Positions 35,563-45,980 are shown, counted from the stretch's first letter. The stretch: 64,000 bases of DNA from CAXQUZ01 sp942491145 (GCA_942491145.1 CALOBC010000032.1:1-64000), one strand, 5' to 3'. The notes: generated by a model not told the origin, from the sequence alone. Made by a program: numbers and translations.

Positions 35563-36522
35563 TCAGCCCTTGAGCGCCTGCTCCAGCTCGGCCTTGAGGA
35601 GGGGGCCGACTTCGAACATGTCGGCCACCAGCCCATAGGTGGCGTGCTGGAAGATGGGCGCATCGGCATCGGTGTTGACCGCGACGATGATCTTGGACGA
35701 GCGCATGCCCGCGAGGTGCTGAATCGCGCCGGAGATGCCCATCGCGATGTAGAGGCTCGGGTTGACCGTCTTGCCGGTCTGGCCCACCTGGTGCGAGTGG
35801 GGCGCGTAGCCAGCGTCGACCGCAGCACGGCTGGCGCCGGGCGTGGCCCCAAGCGTTGCGGCGATCGGCCGAATGAGGCTGTCGTACTGCTCGGACGACT
35901 TGACCGAGCGACCACCCGAGACGATGCGATCGGCCTCGGTGAGGTCGGTCACAGTGGACTGGGGCGCTTCGGTGTCCACCACCTTCGTCAGCACACCCGC
36001 GACGGTCACGGCCAAGGCCTCAACCGGCGCATTGGCACCCGTGGCCGCCGGCTTGCCGAACGAGTTCGGGCGGGCCGTGTACAGCGACGGGGTGGATGCA
36101 ATGCGGACGTCGGCGAAGGCACGACCACCGAAGACCCGGCGGCGGGCGACCAGACCATCTTCGCTGCGAAGCTCAGAGATCTCGGTGGCCAAGCCAAGGC
36201 CGAGGCGGGCAGCGAGGCGAGGCATGCCGTCGAGCGTGGCAGCACTTGCCGGAGCAAGCACAGCAGCCGGCGACACGGCCGCGATGGCTGCAGCGACAGC
36301 GCTGACAAACGCGCCGGTGGTGTGGTGGGCAAACGCTTCGCCAGTGACCGTCAGCACCTTGTCGGCACCAAAGACACCGAGCTCAGCGCCACCATCGTGG
36401 CCGAGTACCAGTGCGGTGACGGGGCCCTGACCGAGGGCGCGAGCCTTCGAGAGCAGCTCGGCGGCGGTCTTCTTGAAGGTCCCACCGTCGTGTTCACAGA
36501 GAACGAGGATTCCGTTCGACAT
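35563..36522 (-). CDS. etfA: Electron transfer flavoprotein alpha subunit
   Basis: A 319-residue ETF alpha. The N-terminal half is an alpha/beta fold with LVLGHDGG; the C-terminal FAD domain has VSGGRSVKSSEQYDS, APHSHQVGQTGKTVNPSLYI, GISGAIQHLAGM and IVAVNTDADAPIFQHATYG, all standard FAD-binding signatures. With EtfB it carries electrons from acyl-CoA dehydrogenases to the quinone pool. ATG at 36522 follows TGGAGAA. It follows etfB by 28 bases. Confidence 0.96.
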   Translation of the reverse strand: MSNGILVLCEHDGGTFKKTAAELLSKARALGQGPVTALVLGHDGGAELGVFGADKVLTVTGEAFAHHTTGAFVSAVAAAIAAVSPAAVLAPASAATLDGMPRLAARLGLGLATEISELRSEDGLVARRRVFGGRAFADVRIASTPSLYTARPNSFGKPAATGANAPVEALAVTVAGVLTKVVDTEAPQSTVTDLTEADRIVSGGRSVKSSEQYDSLIRPIAATLGATPGASRAAVDAGYAPHSHQVGQTGKTVNPSLYIAMGISGAIQHLAGMRSSKIIVAVNTDADAPIFQHATYGLVADMFEVGPLLKAELEQALKG

Positions 36523-36550
36523 TTCGGATTCTCCAGAGAGATGGGCGCGG

Positions 36551-37327
36551 TCAGATGACCTTGGCCTCGTTGCGAAGGAGGCTGACCAGCTCTTTGACCT
36601 GTTCGGCCGTCGAACCGCTGAGGATGCGACCCGCGGGGCGGGCTGCAGGCGGACCGTAGTTGCTGACCGTGACCTGGGAACCGAGGGTGGCCGCATCGAG
36701 CCCGAGGGCGCTGGCGTCCTTCACTTCGATCTTCTTGCGCTTGGCCATCATGATGCCCTTGAGCTTCGCGTAGCGCGGCTCGTTGAGCCCCTTGTCCGCG
36801 GAGATCACGGCAGGAAGGGCGCAAGTCACCACTTCACGGGTGCCGCTGCCAGCCTGACGCCAGGCCTTCGCCTGTCCATCACCAATCTCAAGCTTGTCGA
36901 CCACGAGGATCTGCGGCCAGCCAAGAACCTCAGCCACCATGGCCGGGATCTGGCTGTCGTCGTCGTCGATGGTCAGCATGCCCGCGAGGACCAGCTCACA
37001 GCCGGCATCCTTCGCGGCGGCCGCGATGGCCCGGGCTTGGACGAGGTTGTCGCCCGCGCTGATGGCTGCGTCGTCGATCCGGACGGCGCGGTCCGCACCC
37101 CGGGCCAGGCCATCGCGCATCCGTGCTTCGACGTCTTTGCCGCCGATGCTGAACACGATGACTTCCGAAGCCACCTTGCTGTCCTTCAGGCGAAGCGCTT
37201 CTTCCAGAGCGAATTCGTCGTAGGCGTTGATTTCCATCTTGACATCGGTGAGGTCGACGCCTTCCGACGAGACCTTGAGCGAGTCGCCGCTGGGCGGCAC
37301 TTGCTTGAGACACACTCCGACTTTCAC
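36551..37327 (-). CDS. etfB: Electron transfer flavoprotein beta subunit
   Basis: A 258-residue ETF beta, starting MKVGVCLKQVPPSGDSLKV, with INAYDEFALEEALRLKD, the AMP-binding-type GMLTIDDDDSQIPAMVAEVLG and the recognition-loop region EPRYAKLKGIMMAKRKKIE. Its GTG start overlaps the tetR stop (GTGA), so the regulator and the flavoprotein are translationally coupled. Confidence 0.96.
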   Translation of the reverse strand: MKVGVCLKQVPPSGDSLKVSSEGVDLTDVKMEINAYDEFALEEALRLKDSKVASEVIVFSIGGKDVEARMRDGLARGADRAVRIDDAAISAGDNLVQARAIAAAAKDAGCELVLAGMLTIDDDDSQIPAMVAEVLGWPQILVVDKLEIGDGQAKAWRQAGSGTREVVTCALPAVISADKGLNEPRYAKLKGIMMAKRKKIEVKDASALGLDAATLGSQVTVSNYGPPAARPAGRILSGSTAEQVKELVSLLRNEAKVI

Positions 37328-37992
37328 GGGGCCCTCCTGGGGGTCGGTGTACGGGGGAGCGCGGCGGGGTCATTGACCATGCCGCGGAGAAAGATGTCGA
37401 CAACCTGGTCGGCTGCACGGTCGAGATCAAAGCGGTCGCGGCGGCGGGCAACGACCCACTGGATGGAGAGCTCGTCGAGCGCTCCGAAGAACGCCCACTT
37501 AACGAGGAAGGCATCCACGTCGTCGCGAAACACGCCGGTCTGCTGACCCTGGCGCACGATCTGTTGGAATACATCGAGGTACTGCCACAGGCGCTCAGGC
37601 CGGTACTCACGAACGAAGCGGCTGGACTGGCGGAGCTCGACTTGGAGCACTTGCGCCAAGGCCGGTTGGTTGCGGATCGCGTCGAAGTGGAACCGGGCGT
37701 AGGCCCGCACTTGGGAGATGGGTTCCGGTGCCGCCCGCACCGCTGCTTCGATCGAGGCGAGCAGCTCTTCCATCTTCTCTTCAAAGATGGTGAGCAACAG
37801 GTCTTCTTTGTTGCGGAAGTACAGGTAGATCGTGCCGTCTGCGACGCCAGCCCGCCGTGCGATGTCCGAGATCCGTGCGGACCGGTAGCCCTTCTCGGCA
37901 AAGACCTCGACGGCAGCGTCCACGATGTTGGCGCGCTTCTCTTCGCGGGAGGTTCGGGAACCTGCTGGCTCGGAGCGCTTGTTGGCGGCCAT
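37324..37992 (-). CDS. TetR-family regulator, FadR (YsiA)-like
   Basis: A 222-residue TetR protein. The helix-turn-helix is at about residues 20-66 (RANIVDAAVEVFAEKGYRSA, then ISDIARRAGVADGTIYLYFRNKEDLL). The ligand domain, with LAQVLQVELRQSSRFV and FFGALDELSIQWV, resembles Bacillus FadR (YsiA), which senses long-chain acyl-CoA and represses beta-oxidation genes including etfBA. It is the first gene of tetR-etfB-etfA. Two palindromes of the FadR kind overlap its promoter, so it probably represses its own operon. ATG at 37992 is chosen over an upstream start because it matches the family. Confidence 0.88.
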   Translation of the reverse strand: MAANKRSEPAGSRTSREEKRANIVDAAVEVFAEKGYRSARISDIARRAGVADGTIYLYFRNKEDLLLTIFEEKMEELLASIEAAVRAAPEPISQVRAYARFHFDAIRNQPALAQVLQVELRQSSRFVREYRPERLWQYLDVFQQIVRQGQQTGVFRDDVDAFLVKWAFFGALDELSIQWVVARRRDRFDLDRAADQVVDIFLRGMVNDPAALPRTPTPRRAP

Positions 37993-38087
37993 GGGGCAGT
38001 GACTCCAGCCAGCTGGCACGGGCTGAGTGAGCGAGTCGCCGGACTTTGAGGCGGCGCTGGGGTCGAGGACCCCGCCGGCCCAGAAAG

Positions 38088-38115
38088 TGAATGGCGATTC
38101 AGTGAATGGGATTCA
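38088..38115. promoter_or_regulatory. Tandem FadR-like operators
   Basis: Two palindromes, TGAATGGCGATTCA (38088-38101) and TGAATGGGATTCA (38103-38115), share the TGAAT...ATTCA arms of the Bacillus FadR (YsiA) operator as I remember it. They begin just downstream of the -10 box, across the expected transcription start. Confidence 0.6.
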
Positions 38116-38116
38116 G

Positions 38117-38145
38117 TGGATAGCGGAGCGCCGGACGCCGTGCAA
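38117..38145 (-). promoter_or_regulatory. Promoter of tetR-etfB-etfA
   Basis: On the minus strand TTGCAC (38145-38140) and TATCCA (38122-38117) are 17 bases apart. Transcription would start near 38110, inside the paired operators. Confidence 0.55.
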
Positions 38146-38254
38146 GGCCGCGCACAAGGCCCGAACAACATCCGTGAGAACAGCCTATGTTAGAATATTC
38201 TCGTCAACTCCACACACACAGGTGGGCCGATCGCCGCAGTGTGACCGACCCGCG

Positions 38255-39724
38255 TCAGTCTCGACCGGGGGAGGGCCGCCGCGACGAAGCCACCTGATCC
38301 GCCAGCGCCGGCACCCAAGGCGGACCGGCCCAGCCGTCGTCCGTGCGCAGCGGGGCCATGACCGCTGCGGCCCGCACCGCGTCCCCAGCCCCCATCGCGG
38401 CTCGAGCCCACCACGCCAGGTCATCGGCGGTCAGTCCGTCGGTGGGACCCGCTTCGGCCCAGGCCAAGGCTCCCCGATGGTCTCCCCCCAGGACCCTCAT
38501 CACGACGACCTTCTGGCGGTCTCCCGGGTAGGGATGCCCCGTGGCCACCGCCGCCTCGTAGGCCCGCGCTGCGTCCAGAGGCCGCGCGGCTCGCCAGCTT
38601 GCCTCGCCGGACATGTGCCAAGCCGAGGAATCCAGCGGGCGGGCGCGGGTCGCTGCGCTGAACAACGCCTCGTCGGTGGACCAGGCCGGACCCCGCAGCA
38701 CATGCACCAGCAGGGCAGAGCCGAGCCCCACCACCGCCATCCCTCGCACGACCGGGAGCTCGGCCAGCGCTTCGATGCCCGGGCCAGCCAGCCGCTGGGT
38801 CAGCACCGCCACGCCAAGCAGTGCCGGGTAGAGGTAGCGCTCGCCGAGGAGGTAGCCCGAGAGCACCGTCGGCATCGCGATCACCAGGGGCATGGCCACC
38901 AGCAGGACGCCAGCACGGGTCGGGGCGGACCGCAGCCCCATGCCCAGCGCGGCCAACACGGGAAGCCCCGCCAGCAGGCCCATCAGGTCAGGCGTGCGCA
39001 GATCTCGGATGGCCGACATCGGCGCTGGCAGCACCAACAAGCCGAGGCCGTGAACGATCGCCCGTGCGGCCAGCGCTGGGCGCATCTGCAGCGCGGTGCC
39101 AGCGCTCACACCGGCAAGCCCCCGCCACCCCAGTCCTGCAACGACCGCAGCGGCCGCTGCAAGCCAAGCCTTCCGTCCAGCACCAGTCGCCCACAACAAG
39201 CCCGGGATCAGCACAAAGGCGCTCTCTTTGGACAGCACCGCCAAGAGTGCCGCCGCACCGCCGGCCACGGCCGACCGCCCCAGCACCGTCACAGCGAGAA
39301 GCGAGAGGTGCACCGCCAGCACATCCGGGAGCGCCGATGCCCAGCCGAGCACCTCGCTGACCAGGGGGTGCACCGCAAACACCACGGCGCCAAGGAGAGC
39401 CGCCGGCGTGGCGCCCAAGAGTCGGTGCACCAGCCAAGCGCTGCCCGCGTGAAGGCCCACCGCCAGTGCATGCACCGCAGGAATGCCCAACCGCCCAACG
39501 ATGGCCAGCACCGTGAGCGCAACCGGGCGGAAGTAGGTGTCGCCGACGAGCCCCTGGCCCACCGGAGCACCCCACAAGCCCGCCAGTCCGGGACCATCCA
39601 AGGCGACCAAGCGACCCAAGATCAGGTCGTGATCGTCCCAGACCGGCCCTCCCATCACATAGGGAAGGCCCGCCAGGACGGCGATCAGCACAAGCACCAG
39701 ACCGCTGCGTCGCGCACCCGTCAT
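38255..39724 (-). CDS. GT-C-like membrane glycosyltransferase with helical-repeat tail
   Basis: A 489-residue membrane protein. WDDHDL after the first helix is the acidic first-loop motif of GT-C glycosyltransferases (PMT/TMTC and related). About ten hydrophobic helices follow, including LSKESAFVLIPGLLW and LLGERYLYPALLG, both typical of TMTC-like proteins; the last 140 residues are soluble helical (TPR-like). Such enzymes take a sugar from a lipid carrier and put it on proteins on the outer face of the inner membrane. It ends the operon that begins next to pilA, so pilin or another surface protein is a plausible acceptor (inference). Confidence 0.65.
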   Translation of the reverse strand: MTGARRSGLVLVLIAVLAGLPYVMGGPVWDDHDLILGRLVALDGPGLAGLWGAPVGQGLVGDTYFRPVALTVLAIVGRLGIPAVHALAVGLHAGSAWLVHRLLGATPAALLGAVVFAVHPLVSEVLGWASALPDVLAVHLSLLAVTVLGRSAVAGGAAALLAVLSKESAFVLIPGLLWATGAGRKAWLAAAAAVVAGLGWRGLAGVSAGTALQMRPALAARAIVHGLGLLVLPAPMSAIRDLRTPDLMGLLAGLPVLAALGMGLRSAPTRAGVLLVAMPLVIAMPTVLSGYLLGERYLYPALLGVAVLTQRLAGPGIEALAELPVVRGMAVVGLGSALLVHVLRGPAWSTDEALFSAATRARPLDSSAWHMSGEASWRAARPLDAARAYEAAVATGHPYPGDRQKVVVMRVLGGDHRGALAWAEAGPTDGLTADDLAWWARAAMGAGDAVRAAAVMAPLRTDDGWAGPPWVPALADQVASSRRPSPGRD

Positions 39725-39749
39725 CGGGCAGCCGCAGCGGCGCTGGCCT

Positions 39750-41045
39750 TCACTTGCCCTTCGCGGCCAACCAGCGTTCCACCTGGCCCGCGATGTCCCG
39801 GTCCGGCACGGTGGCCCAGTCCGCCATGAACTTCTTGTTCCCGCTGTCGGTCAGCGGATGGTGGATCATCTTTTCCAGCACCGAGAAGGGCAGCGTCGCC
39901 ACGTGGGCGCCGGCGAGGGCCACTTGGCTCATGTGCATCGGGTGGCGGATGCTCGCCGCCAGCACCTTGGTCGTGAGCGCCGGGTAGTTGTTGTAGATCT
40001 GCACGATCTCTTCGATGAGCTGCACCCCGTCGGTGCCCACATCGTCCAGCCGGCCCAGGAACGGCGAGATGTAGGTCGCGCCAGCTTTGGCCGCCAACAG
40101 CGCTTGGTTCGACTGGAAGCAAAGGGTGACGTTGACTGCGATGCCATCGTCCGACAGCGCGCGCGTGGCCTTGAGGCCCTCGACGGTCAGGGGCACCTTC
40201 ACCACCACGTGCTCACTGACCTGGGCCAGCAGCCGGCCTTCTCGAATCATGCCCGCAGCATCGGCGGCCACCGTCTCGGCGGACACCGGCCCCTGAACCA
40301 GCTCACAGATCTGATGGATCATCGAGATGAAGTCGCCACCCTCCCGGGCCACGAGGCTGGGGTTGGTGGTCACGCCGTCGAGGATGCCCCAGGAGGCGGC
40401 CTCACGGATCTGGTCGATGTTGGCGGTGTCGAGGAAGAAGAGCATCGCGGATCCTGGGAGGCGGCGGGAGTCGGGGCGGGCAAGAATCGGTTGCCCATCG
40501 GCCATGGGGCGGGCCGAATACTCCAGGCCTCTGCGACGGGCAAGCGCCGGCCCCGGGTTGCACAGAAACGTGCCACCGGCGCGGGGCAAGGGCAGCTCAC
40601 CCAGCACCCGGCCCAAGCCAGGGTGGCGCAGATCCGCGCCCACTTCTTGTGCAGGCCCGAGCACAAAGCCCCGGTTCAGCATCTCGGGGTGCGGCAGCCA
40701 CAGTCCCCTGCCCTGGTGCCGCACATCACCGACCATGAGCAGATCGAGGTCAATGCGCCGGTCAAACCAGCGGCAGCTCCGCCGGCGGCCCAGTCGGCCT
40801 TCAATGCGCTGCAGCACGCCGAGCAGGCCCCGGGGGCTGCGGCGGGTGCGCACCCGAATCACCGCATTGAGAAACGGGTGACGCGCCGGCCCGAGCGGAA
40901 CGGAGCGAACCGGCCGGCTGACGGCCTCCACATCCACCCCCGCGGTGGCCCGCAGGCACGCGACCGCCAGGCGCAGCTGACGGCGCCGATCGCCCAGCGA
41001 CGAGCCGAACGCAATCAGGGCGGGCACCCCCACCGGAGTACTCAC
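39750..41045 (-). CDS. Bifunctional HPPK-transaldolase fusion
   Basis: One open frame encodes two complete enzymes. Residues about 8-165 are HPPK (FolK, folate pathway): FGSSLGDRRRQL, CRWFDRRIDLDLLMVGD and LPHPEMLNRGFVLGPAQEVG. A linker of about 35 residues leads to a transaldolase of the TalC/fructose-6-phosphate aldolase type: FFLDTANIDQIREA, DGVTTNPSLVA, catalytic Lys in VVVKVPLT, ISPFLGRLDD. No stop codon separates them. An internal ATG at 40445, with AGGA upstream, matches the usual start of stand-alone transaldolases, so that enzyme may also be made separately. GTG at 41045 overlaps the preceding stop. The pathways have no known link. Read-through by a sequencing error is possible but the frame is clean. 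Confidence 0.75.
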   Translation of the reverse strand: MSTPVGVPALIAFGSSLGDRRRQLRLAVACLRATAGVDVEAVSRPVRSVPLGPARHPFLNAVIRVRTRRSPRGLLGVLQRIEGRLGRRRSCRWFDRRIDLDLLMVGDVRHQGRGLWLPHPEMLNRGFVLGPAQEVGADLRHPGLGRVLGELPLPRAGGTFLCNPGPALARRRGLEYSARPMADGQPILARPDSRRLPGSAMLFFLDTANIDQIREAASWGILDGVTTNPSLVAREGGDFISMIHQICELVQGPVSAETVAADAAGMIREGRLLAQVSEHVVVKVPLTVEGLKATRALSDDGIAVNVTLCFQSNQALLAAKAGATYISPFLGRLDDVGTDGVQLIEEIVQIYNNYPALTTKVLAASIRHPMHMSQVALAGAHVATLPFSVLEKMIHHPLTDSGNKKFMADWATVPDRDIAGQVERWLAAKGK

Positions 41046-41950
41046 CAATACGGCTTCTTGAGCAGGAAGCTGCGCTCGTTGCGGACGGCCTGCCGGGCCA
41101 GATCGCGGTCGACAGCCGCACTTCGCACTACACCGTCCGGCGCCAAGATCCAGCCCTCACCGTAGGGGTCCTCCGGCAGCGTGCCCAGCTCGGCGACATC
41201 CGCGATGGGCCGCCCCAGCTGCGCCTCCGTCTTCTCCCTGCGCTCGGCGATCAACGACACCCACTCTTCATGAGCGAGATCGGTGATCTTGGTCTCGAGG
41301 GCGAGGCGCACCCGGGGATCATCGACGGTGTCGAGCTCTTGCCGGAGGTAACGCAGGGCCGCACGTCGCTCGCCGTTGCGGTCGATGAGTCCGGCCGCAG
41401 CCGCTCGGTACCAGGGGGGCGCGCCGGGAATCTCGGCGGCTTCGCGGATGAGCCGGGCCGCTTCGACCGCGTCATCCCGGTCCAGGTAGGCGTTCATGCC
41501 CAGCGCGAAGGGAAAGAAGGGGTCATCCGGGATCACCTCGCGGGCGCCCCTGAAGATGGCGTCGCTCTCTTCGATCGCACCCACCACCCGCATGAAGGAG
41601 CCGCCGTAGAACCACGCCGAGCGCCAGTGCGGATCGAGCACATTGACGGACTGGACCATGTGGAACAGCCAGCTGATCTTCTTTGCAGATGGATGCTCGA
41701 AGACATCCACGAACTGGAGCACCGAGCGCATCCACATCAGGTCCGCCAACATCGTGGGCTGACCCATGCTCACCGCCCGCAGCGCAGCCGGCGACGGGAC
41801 CAACTGCATCCGCAGCTCGGCATTTTCGAACCGCACTTCGTCGGCCGTGCGATGAGCGACGTGGGCGCAAGCGAACAGCAGGCCTACCCCCAGCCATCGA
41901 AGCAGGGAGAGCCCCAGGTCTCGAGCCGAACGGGAAGGTTGTCGGTCCAT
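41042..41950 (-). CDS. Anchored helical-repeat protein, unknown
   Basis: A 302-residue protein with one N-terminal helix (about residues 13-31) and a periplasmic helical region with TPR-like spacing (DPHWRSAWFYGGSFMRVVG, DDPFFPFALGMNAYLDRDD). Near the C-terminus, LPEDPYGEGWILAPDGVVRS recalls the DPYG loop of GspG-type pseudopilins. No prepilin signal. It lies between a GT-C-like gene and the folK fusion in the same operon. Function unknown. Confidence 0.55.
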   Translation of the reverse strand: MDRQPSRSARDLGLSLLRWLGVGLLFACAHVAHRTADEVRFENAELRMQLVPSPAALRAVSMGQPTMLADLMWMRSVLQFVDVFEHPSAKKISWLFHMVQSVNVLDPHWRSAWFYGGSFMRVVGAIEESDAIFRGAREVIPDDPFFPFALGMNAYLDRDDAVEAARLIREAAEIPGAPPWYRAAAAGLIDRNGERRAALRYLRQELDTVDDPRVRLALETKITDLAHEEWVSLIAERREKTEAQLGRPIADVAELGTLPEDPYGEGWILAPDGVVRSAAVDRDLARQAVRNERSFLLKKPYW

Positions 41951-41981
41951 CTTTTCCCCCTAACCGGCCGCTGCCCAGTGC

Positions 41982-43667
41982 TCACGGGCCGGACTGCCGG
42001 CGCTCCTGCCCCGCCAGTCGCTCCACTTGCTCCGCGAAGGTCCCGTCCTCGGCCCACTCTTGGACGATGGCGCCCGCACGAGGATCCCCCAACCGAACCC
42101 AGTGCGCCGCCTCCACCAGTGCAGCCCCCCGGTTGTCTGCGACCGGCGGGCCAGCCAGCAAGAGGGCCACCCGATCCCAGCGACCCGCCGCCGCCAAGGC
42201 CAAGCGATGGTGACCACTGAACTCCGATCCCCCACACCCCTGGGCCGATGCCCACTCGGCAAGCTGCACCGCGAGCTGGCCCTTGTCCAAGCGATTGGCC
42301 GCCGACACCAGCTGCACACAGGACTCGCTCCATGCTTCAGGGTCGTCGAGCGCACGGCTGAACCACACCAAAGAGGCCTCGGGGTCGAGGTCCGCTCTGT
42401 GGGCACGGCCCAGCCCGTCCGCCACAAACGGGGACGGCGTGTGGCGCCAAGCGGCCGACCACAGGGCGACATCGTCGGTCCAGTCTAGCGTGCGAACCTG
42501 CACCAGCAAACCCATTCCGACGGCCAGCACCACGCCGGGCACCGCCGCACGCCGGGGCAGCCAGCCCGCGACCCACCATGCGGGACCGACCAGCCCCAAG
42601 TACAGGTAGCGCTCCCCAATCCAGCCTTTGTCGGCGACCGAGATCACTGCAGGCGCCACCGCGAGCACAAACCAGCCCACCGCCGCCCGGCCACGGGGGC
42701 CACCCTTCACAAGGGCCGCCCCGAAGCCCAACACGAGCAGCAGCCCGCCAACCAGCACACGCAACAGGGCGCCGCGGTTCAGGTACTCGAGCACGTGGGC
42801 CACCGACAGCGGCCACGGCACGAAGACAAAGGCGCCGAGCTCCCCCCAGACCCACACCAGCCGGCTCGCGAGCAGCCGCCAACCCTCGGCTGGAGGCATG
42901 CCCGCACCGTGTACACCGGCGAACATCCGCATCACCAGCACCAACGCGATGCCCAGCACCAGCGCCGGGTAGTCACCCTTGCGGTCGCGCAGCCGCCACC
43001 CCACGGCGTGGTGCAGACAAGCGAGCAACAACGGCAGCAACACCACCGACTCTTTGGTCAAACCAGCGAGAATGGTCGCCAACAGGGCGATCCCACGGTC
43101 AACGAGGGTGGGCCGGTGCTGCAACCCCCGGTCCAGTGCCACCATCCCCAGCGCAGCCGCCATCAGGTCGTTTCGTGCCGCAACCCAGATGACCGCCTCA
43201 CTCTGGATGGGGTGCAAGCCAAACAGCAACGCACCCGCCGCGCTCGCCCCCACCACCCCCAAGGGCGGCACCGACGCCGGGTTCTCCCCGAGCACTCGCC
43301 GGAGCAACCGCCACACCATCGCGGTGGCGAGCAAGTGCCACAGCACCGAGTGGACGTGGGCCACCCATGGACTCAGCCCAAACAAGCGGCGCTCCAGCGC
43401 CAAGCTGAGCACCATCAGCGGCCGGTAGTACCCACTGTCGCCTTCGGAGGTCCCGCCCGATCCATCGGGGGTGCCCCGCCAGAGATCCGACACGAAGTAC
43501 TCGGGCCACCGGGACAGGTCCGCCGTCAGCGAATTGCCCACCACGATGCCCAGATCGTCCCACACAAACCCGGCCCGCAGCACCCCGCTGTAGGCCAGAG
43601 CCACCCCCAACAGCACGGCCACCAGGGCAGCTCCCCCGTCGCTCGCGTCCTTGCCGTCGACCGCCAC
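41982..43667 (-). CDS. GT-C-like membrane glycosyltransferase with helical-repeat tail
   Basis: A 561-residue membrane protein of the same type as the one at 38255-39724. FVWDDLGIVVGN after the first helix is the first-loop acidic motif, GYYRPLMVLSLALERRLFG and FGLHPIQSEAVIWVAARND match TMTC/PMT-like proteins, LTKESVVLLPLLL and GERYLYLGLV are also shared. Ten or so helices are followed by a 140-residue soluble helical tail. The GTG at 43667 is chosen because GGGGAG precedes it and because the longer frame would start inside the terminator of pilA. First gene of the operon downstream of pilA. Confidence 0.65.
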   Translation of the reverse strand: MAVDGKDASDGGAALVAVLLGVALAYSGVLRAGFVWDDLGIVVGNSLTADLSRWPEYFVSDLWRGTPDGSGGTSEGDSGYYRPLMVLSLALERRLFGLSPWVAHVHSVLWHLLATAMVWRLLRRVLGENPASVPPLGVVGASAAGALLFGLHPIQSEAVIWVAARNDLMAAALGMVALDRGLQHRPTLVDRGIALLATILAGLTKESVVLLPLLLACLHHAVGWRLRDRKGDYPALVLGIALVLVMRMFAGVHGAGMPPAEGWRLLASRLVWVWGELGAFVFVPWPLSVAHVLEYLNRGALLRVLVGGLLLVLGFGAALVKGGPRGRAAVGWFVLAVAPAVISVADKGWIGERYLYLGLVGPAWWVAGWLPRRAAVPGVVLAVGMGLLVQVRTLDWTDDVALWSAAWRHTPSPFVADGLGRAHRADLDPEASLVWFSRALDDPEAWSESCVQLVSAANRLDKGQLAVQLAEWASAQGCGGSEFSGHHRLALAAAGRWDRVALLLAGPPVADNRGAALVEAAHWVRLGDPRAGAIVQEWAEDGTFAEQVERLAGQERRQSGP

Positions 43668-43703
43668 ACGCGCTCCCCGCAACCCACACGGACCGGTCGC
43701 CCC

Positions 43704-43739
43704 AACACACAAAGGGGCGGCATCCGAAGATACCGCCCC
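43704..43739 (-). terminator. Rho-independent terminator after pilA
   Basis: On the minus strand GGGGCGGTATC pairs with GATGCCGCCCC around a TTCG loop (one wobble), followed by TTTGTGTGTT. It lies 47 bases after the pilA stop. Confidence 0.8.
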
Positions 43740-43746
43740 CGAGGGC

Positions 43747-43770
43747 ATCAGGCTGCAGCAGCAGCCTGAT
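43747..43770. repeat. Perfect inverted repeat after pilA
   Basis: ATCAGGCTGC-AGCA-GCAGCCTGAT forms a 10-base-pair stem 15 bases after the pilA stop, ahead of the terminator. It could protect the 3' end of the abundant pilin mRNA. Confidence 0.55.
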
Positions 43771-43785
43771 TGACGACCAGACGAC

Positions 43786-44235
43786 TCAGTAGGTGTCGTT
43801 CTTGGTGGTCATGACCGCGTTGATCGACTTGGTCGCGGTGAACTGGGAGTTCGTTGCGTCGCCGTCCACATCGCAGGTACCGGTGACGAGGAAGTCCGTG
43901 GTGCTGGTCGAAGCGACCTTGTAGCTGCCGCGAACCTGGCCATCGGGGCCCCAACCAAGGGTCAGGAAGCCACCAGCAGCGGCGAGGTTCCAGGGGCGCT
44001 GCTTCTTGCCGGGAGCTGCGTCGGGCTTCTCAGCGGCTTCCTCGATGAAGGTGTCGAATGCAGCATCGTAGGCGAGCTGGGCGGTCTTGATGCCGTCCAC
44101 GTTGCTCGGCACTTCTGCGCGCTTGGCGCGGTACTGCATCGCCACGAAGTTCGGAATGGCGATGGCGGCGAGGATGCCGATGATGGCGACGACGATCATC
44201 AGCTCGACGAGCGTGAAACCTTTCTTGTTGAACAT
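43786..44235 (-). CDS. pilA: Type IV major pilin
   Basis: A 149-residue type IVa pilin with a six-residue leader MFNKKG and the mature start FTLVELMIVVAIIGILAAIA (Glu5 present). The helix runs to about residue 55, followed by a head domain with beta strands; it has only one Cys (GTCDVDGD), so the usual C-terminal disulfide loop is absent. ATG at 44235 follows AGGAGAA. It is the last gene of the pil cluster, with its own sigma-54 promoter and a strong terminator. Confidence 0.94.
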   Translation of the reverse strand: MFNKKGFTLVELMIVVAIIGILAAIAIPNFVAMQYRAKRAEVPSNVDGIKTAQLAYDAAFDTFIEEAAEKPDAAPGKKQRPWNLAAAGGFLTLGWGPDGQVRGSYKVASTSTTDFLVTGTCDVDGDATNSQFTATKSINAVMTTKNDTY

Positions 44236-44390
44236 CGTGTTCTCCTGTGGGGGCGAGGGCTGTGGGAAGAGTCCCGAAGTGTTTGCCAGCGCAGTGCGGG
44301 CCGGGAGCAACCTGGGGAGCCGACCACAAGCGGTGGGCTCTCCAGCGTCCCGGCATCAGCGGTTCTGAGCGCCGGGTCGACTTGGTCTTA

Positions 44391-44407
44391 AGCAAGTAGC
44401 GTGCCAA
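44391..44407 (-). promoter_or_regulatory. Sigma-54 promoter of pilA
   Basis: TTGGCACGCTACTTGCT on the minus strand has the -24 GG and -12 GC elements of the sigma-54 consensus (TGGCACG-N4-TTGC). The pilin start codon is about 155 bases downstream. The pilR gene directly upstream encodes the matching activator. Confidence 0.88.
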
Positions 44408-44544
44408 TCCGAATCCAAGAGTGGCCTCGCCATGAACAGCAGATCCTCAGCAACCAACGGGAGCGCGGCCCACAGAACCGACAATTCGCGTCAGTCGGCA
44501 CTGACAATTTCCGTCACCCCTGACGGATTGCGACAGGCGTGGGC

Positions 44545-45980
<1,436 letters not shown>

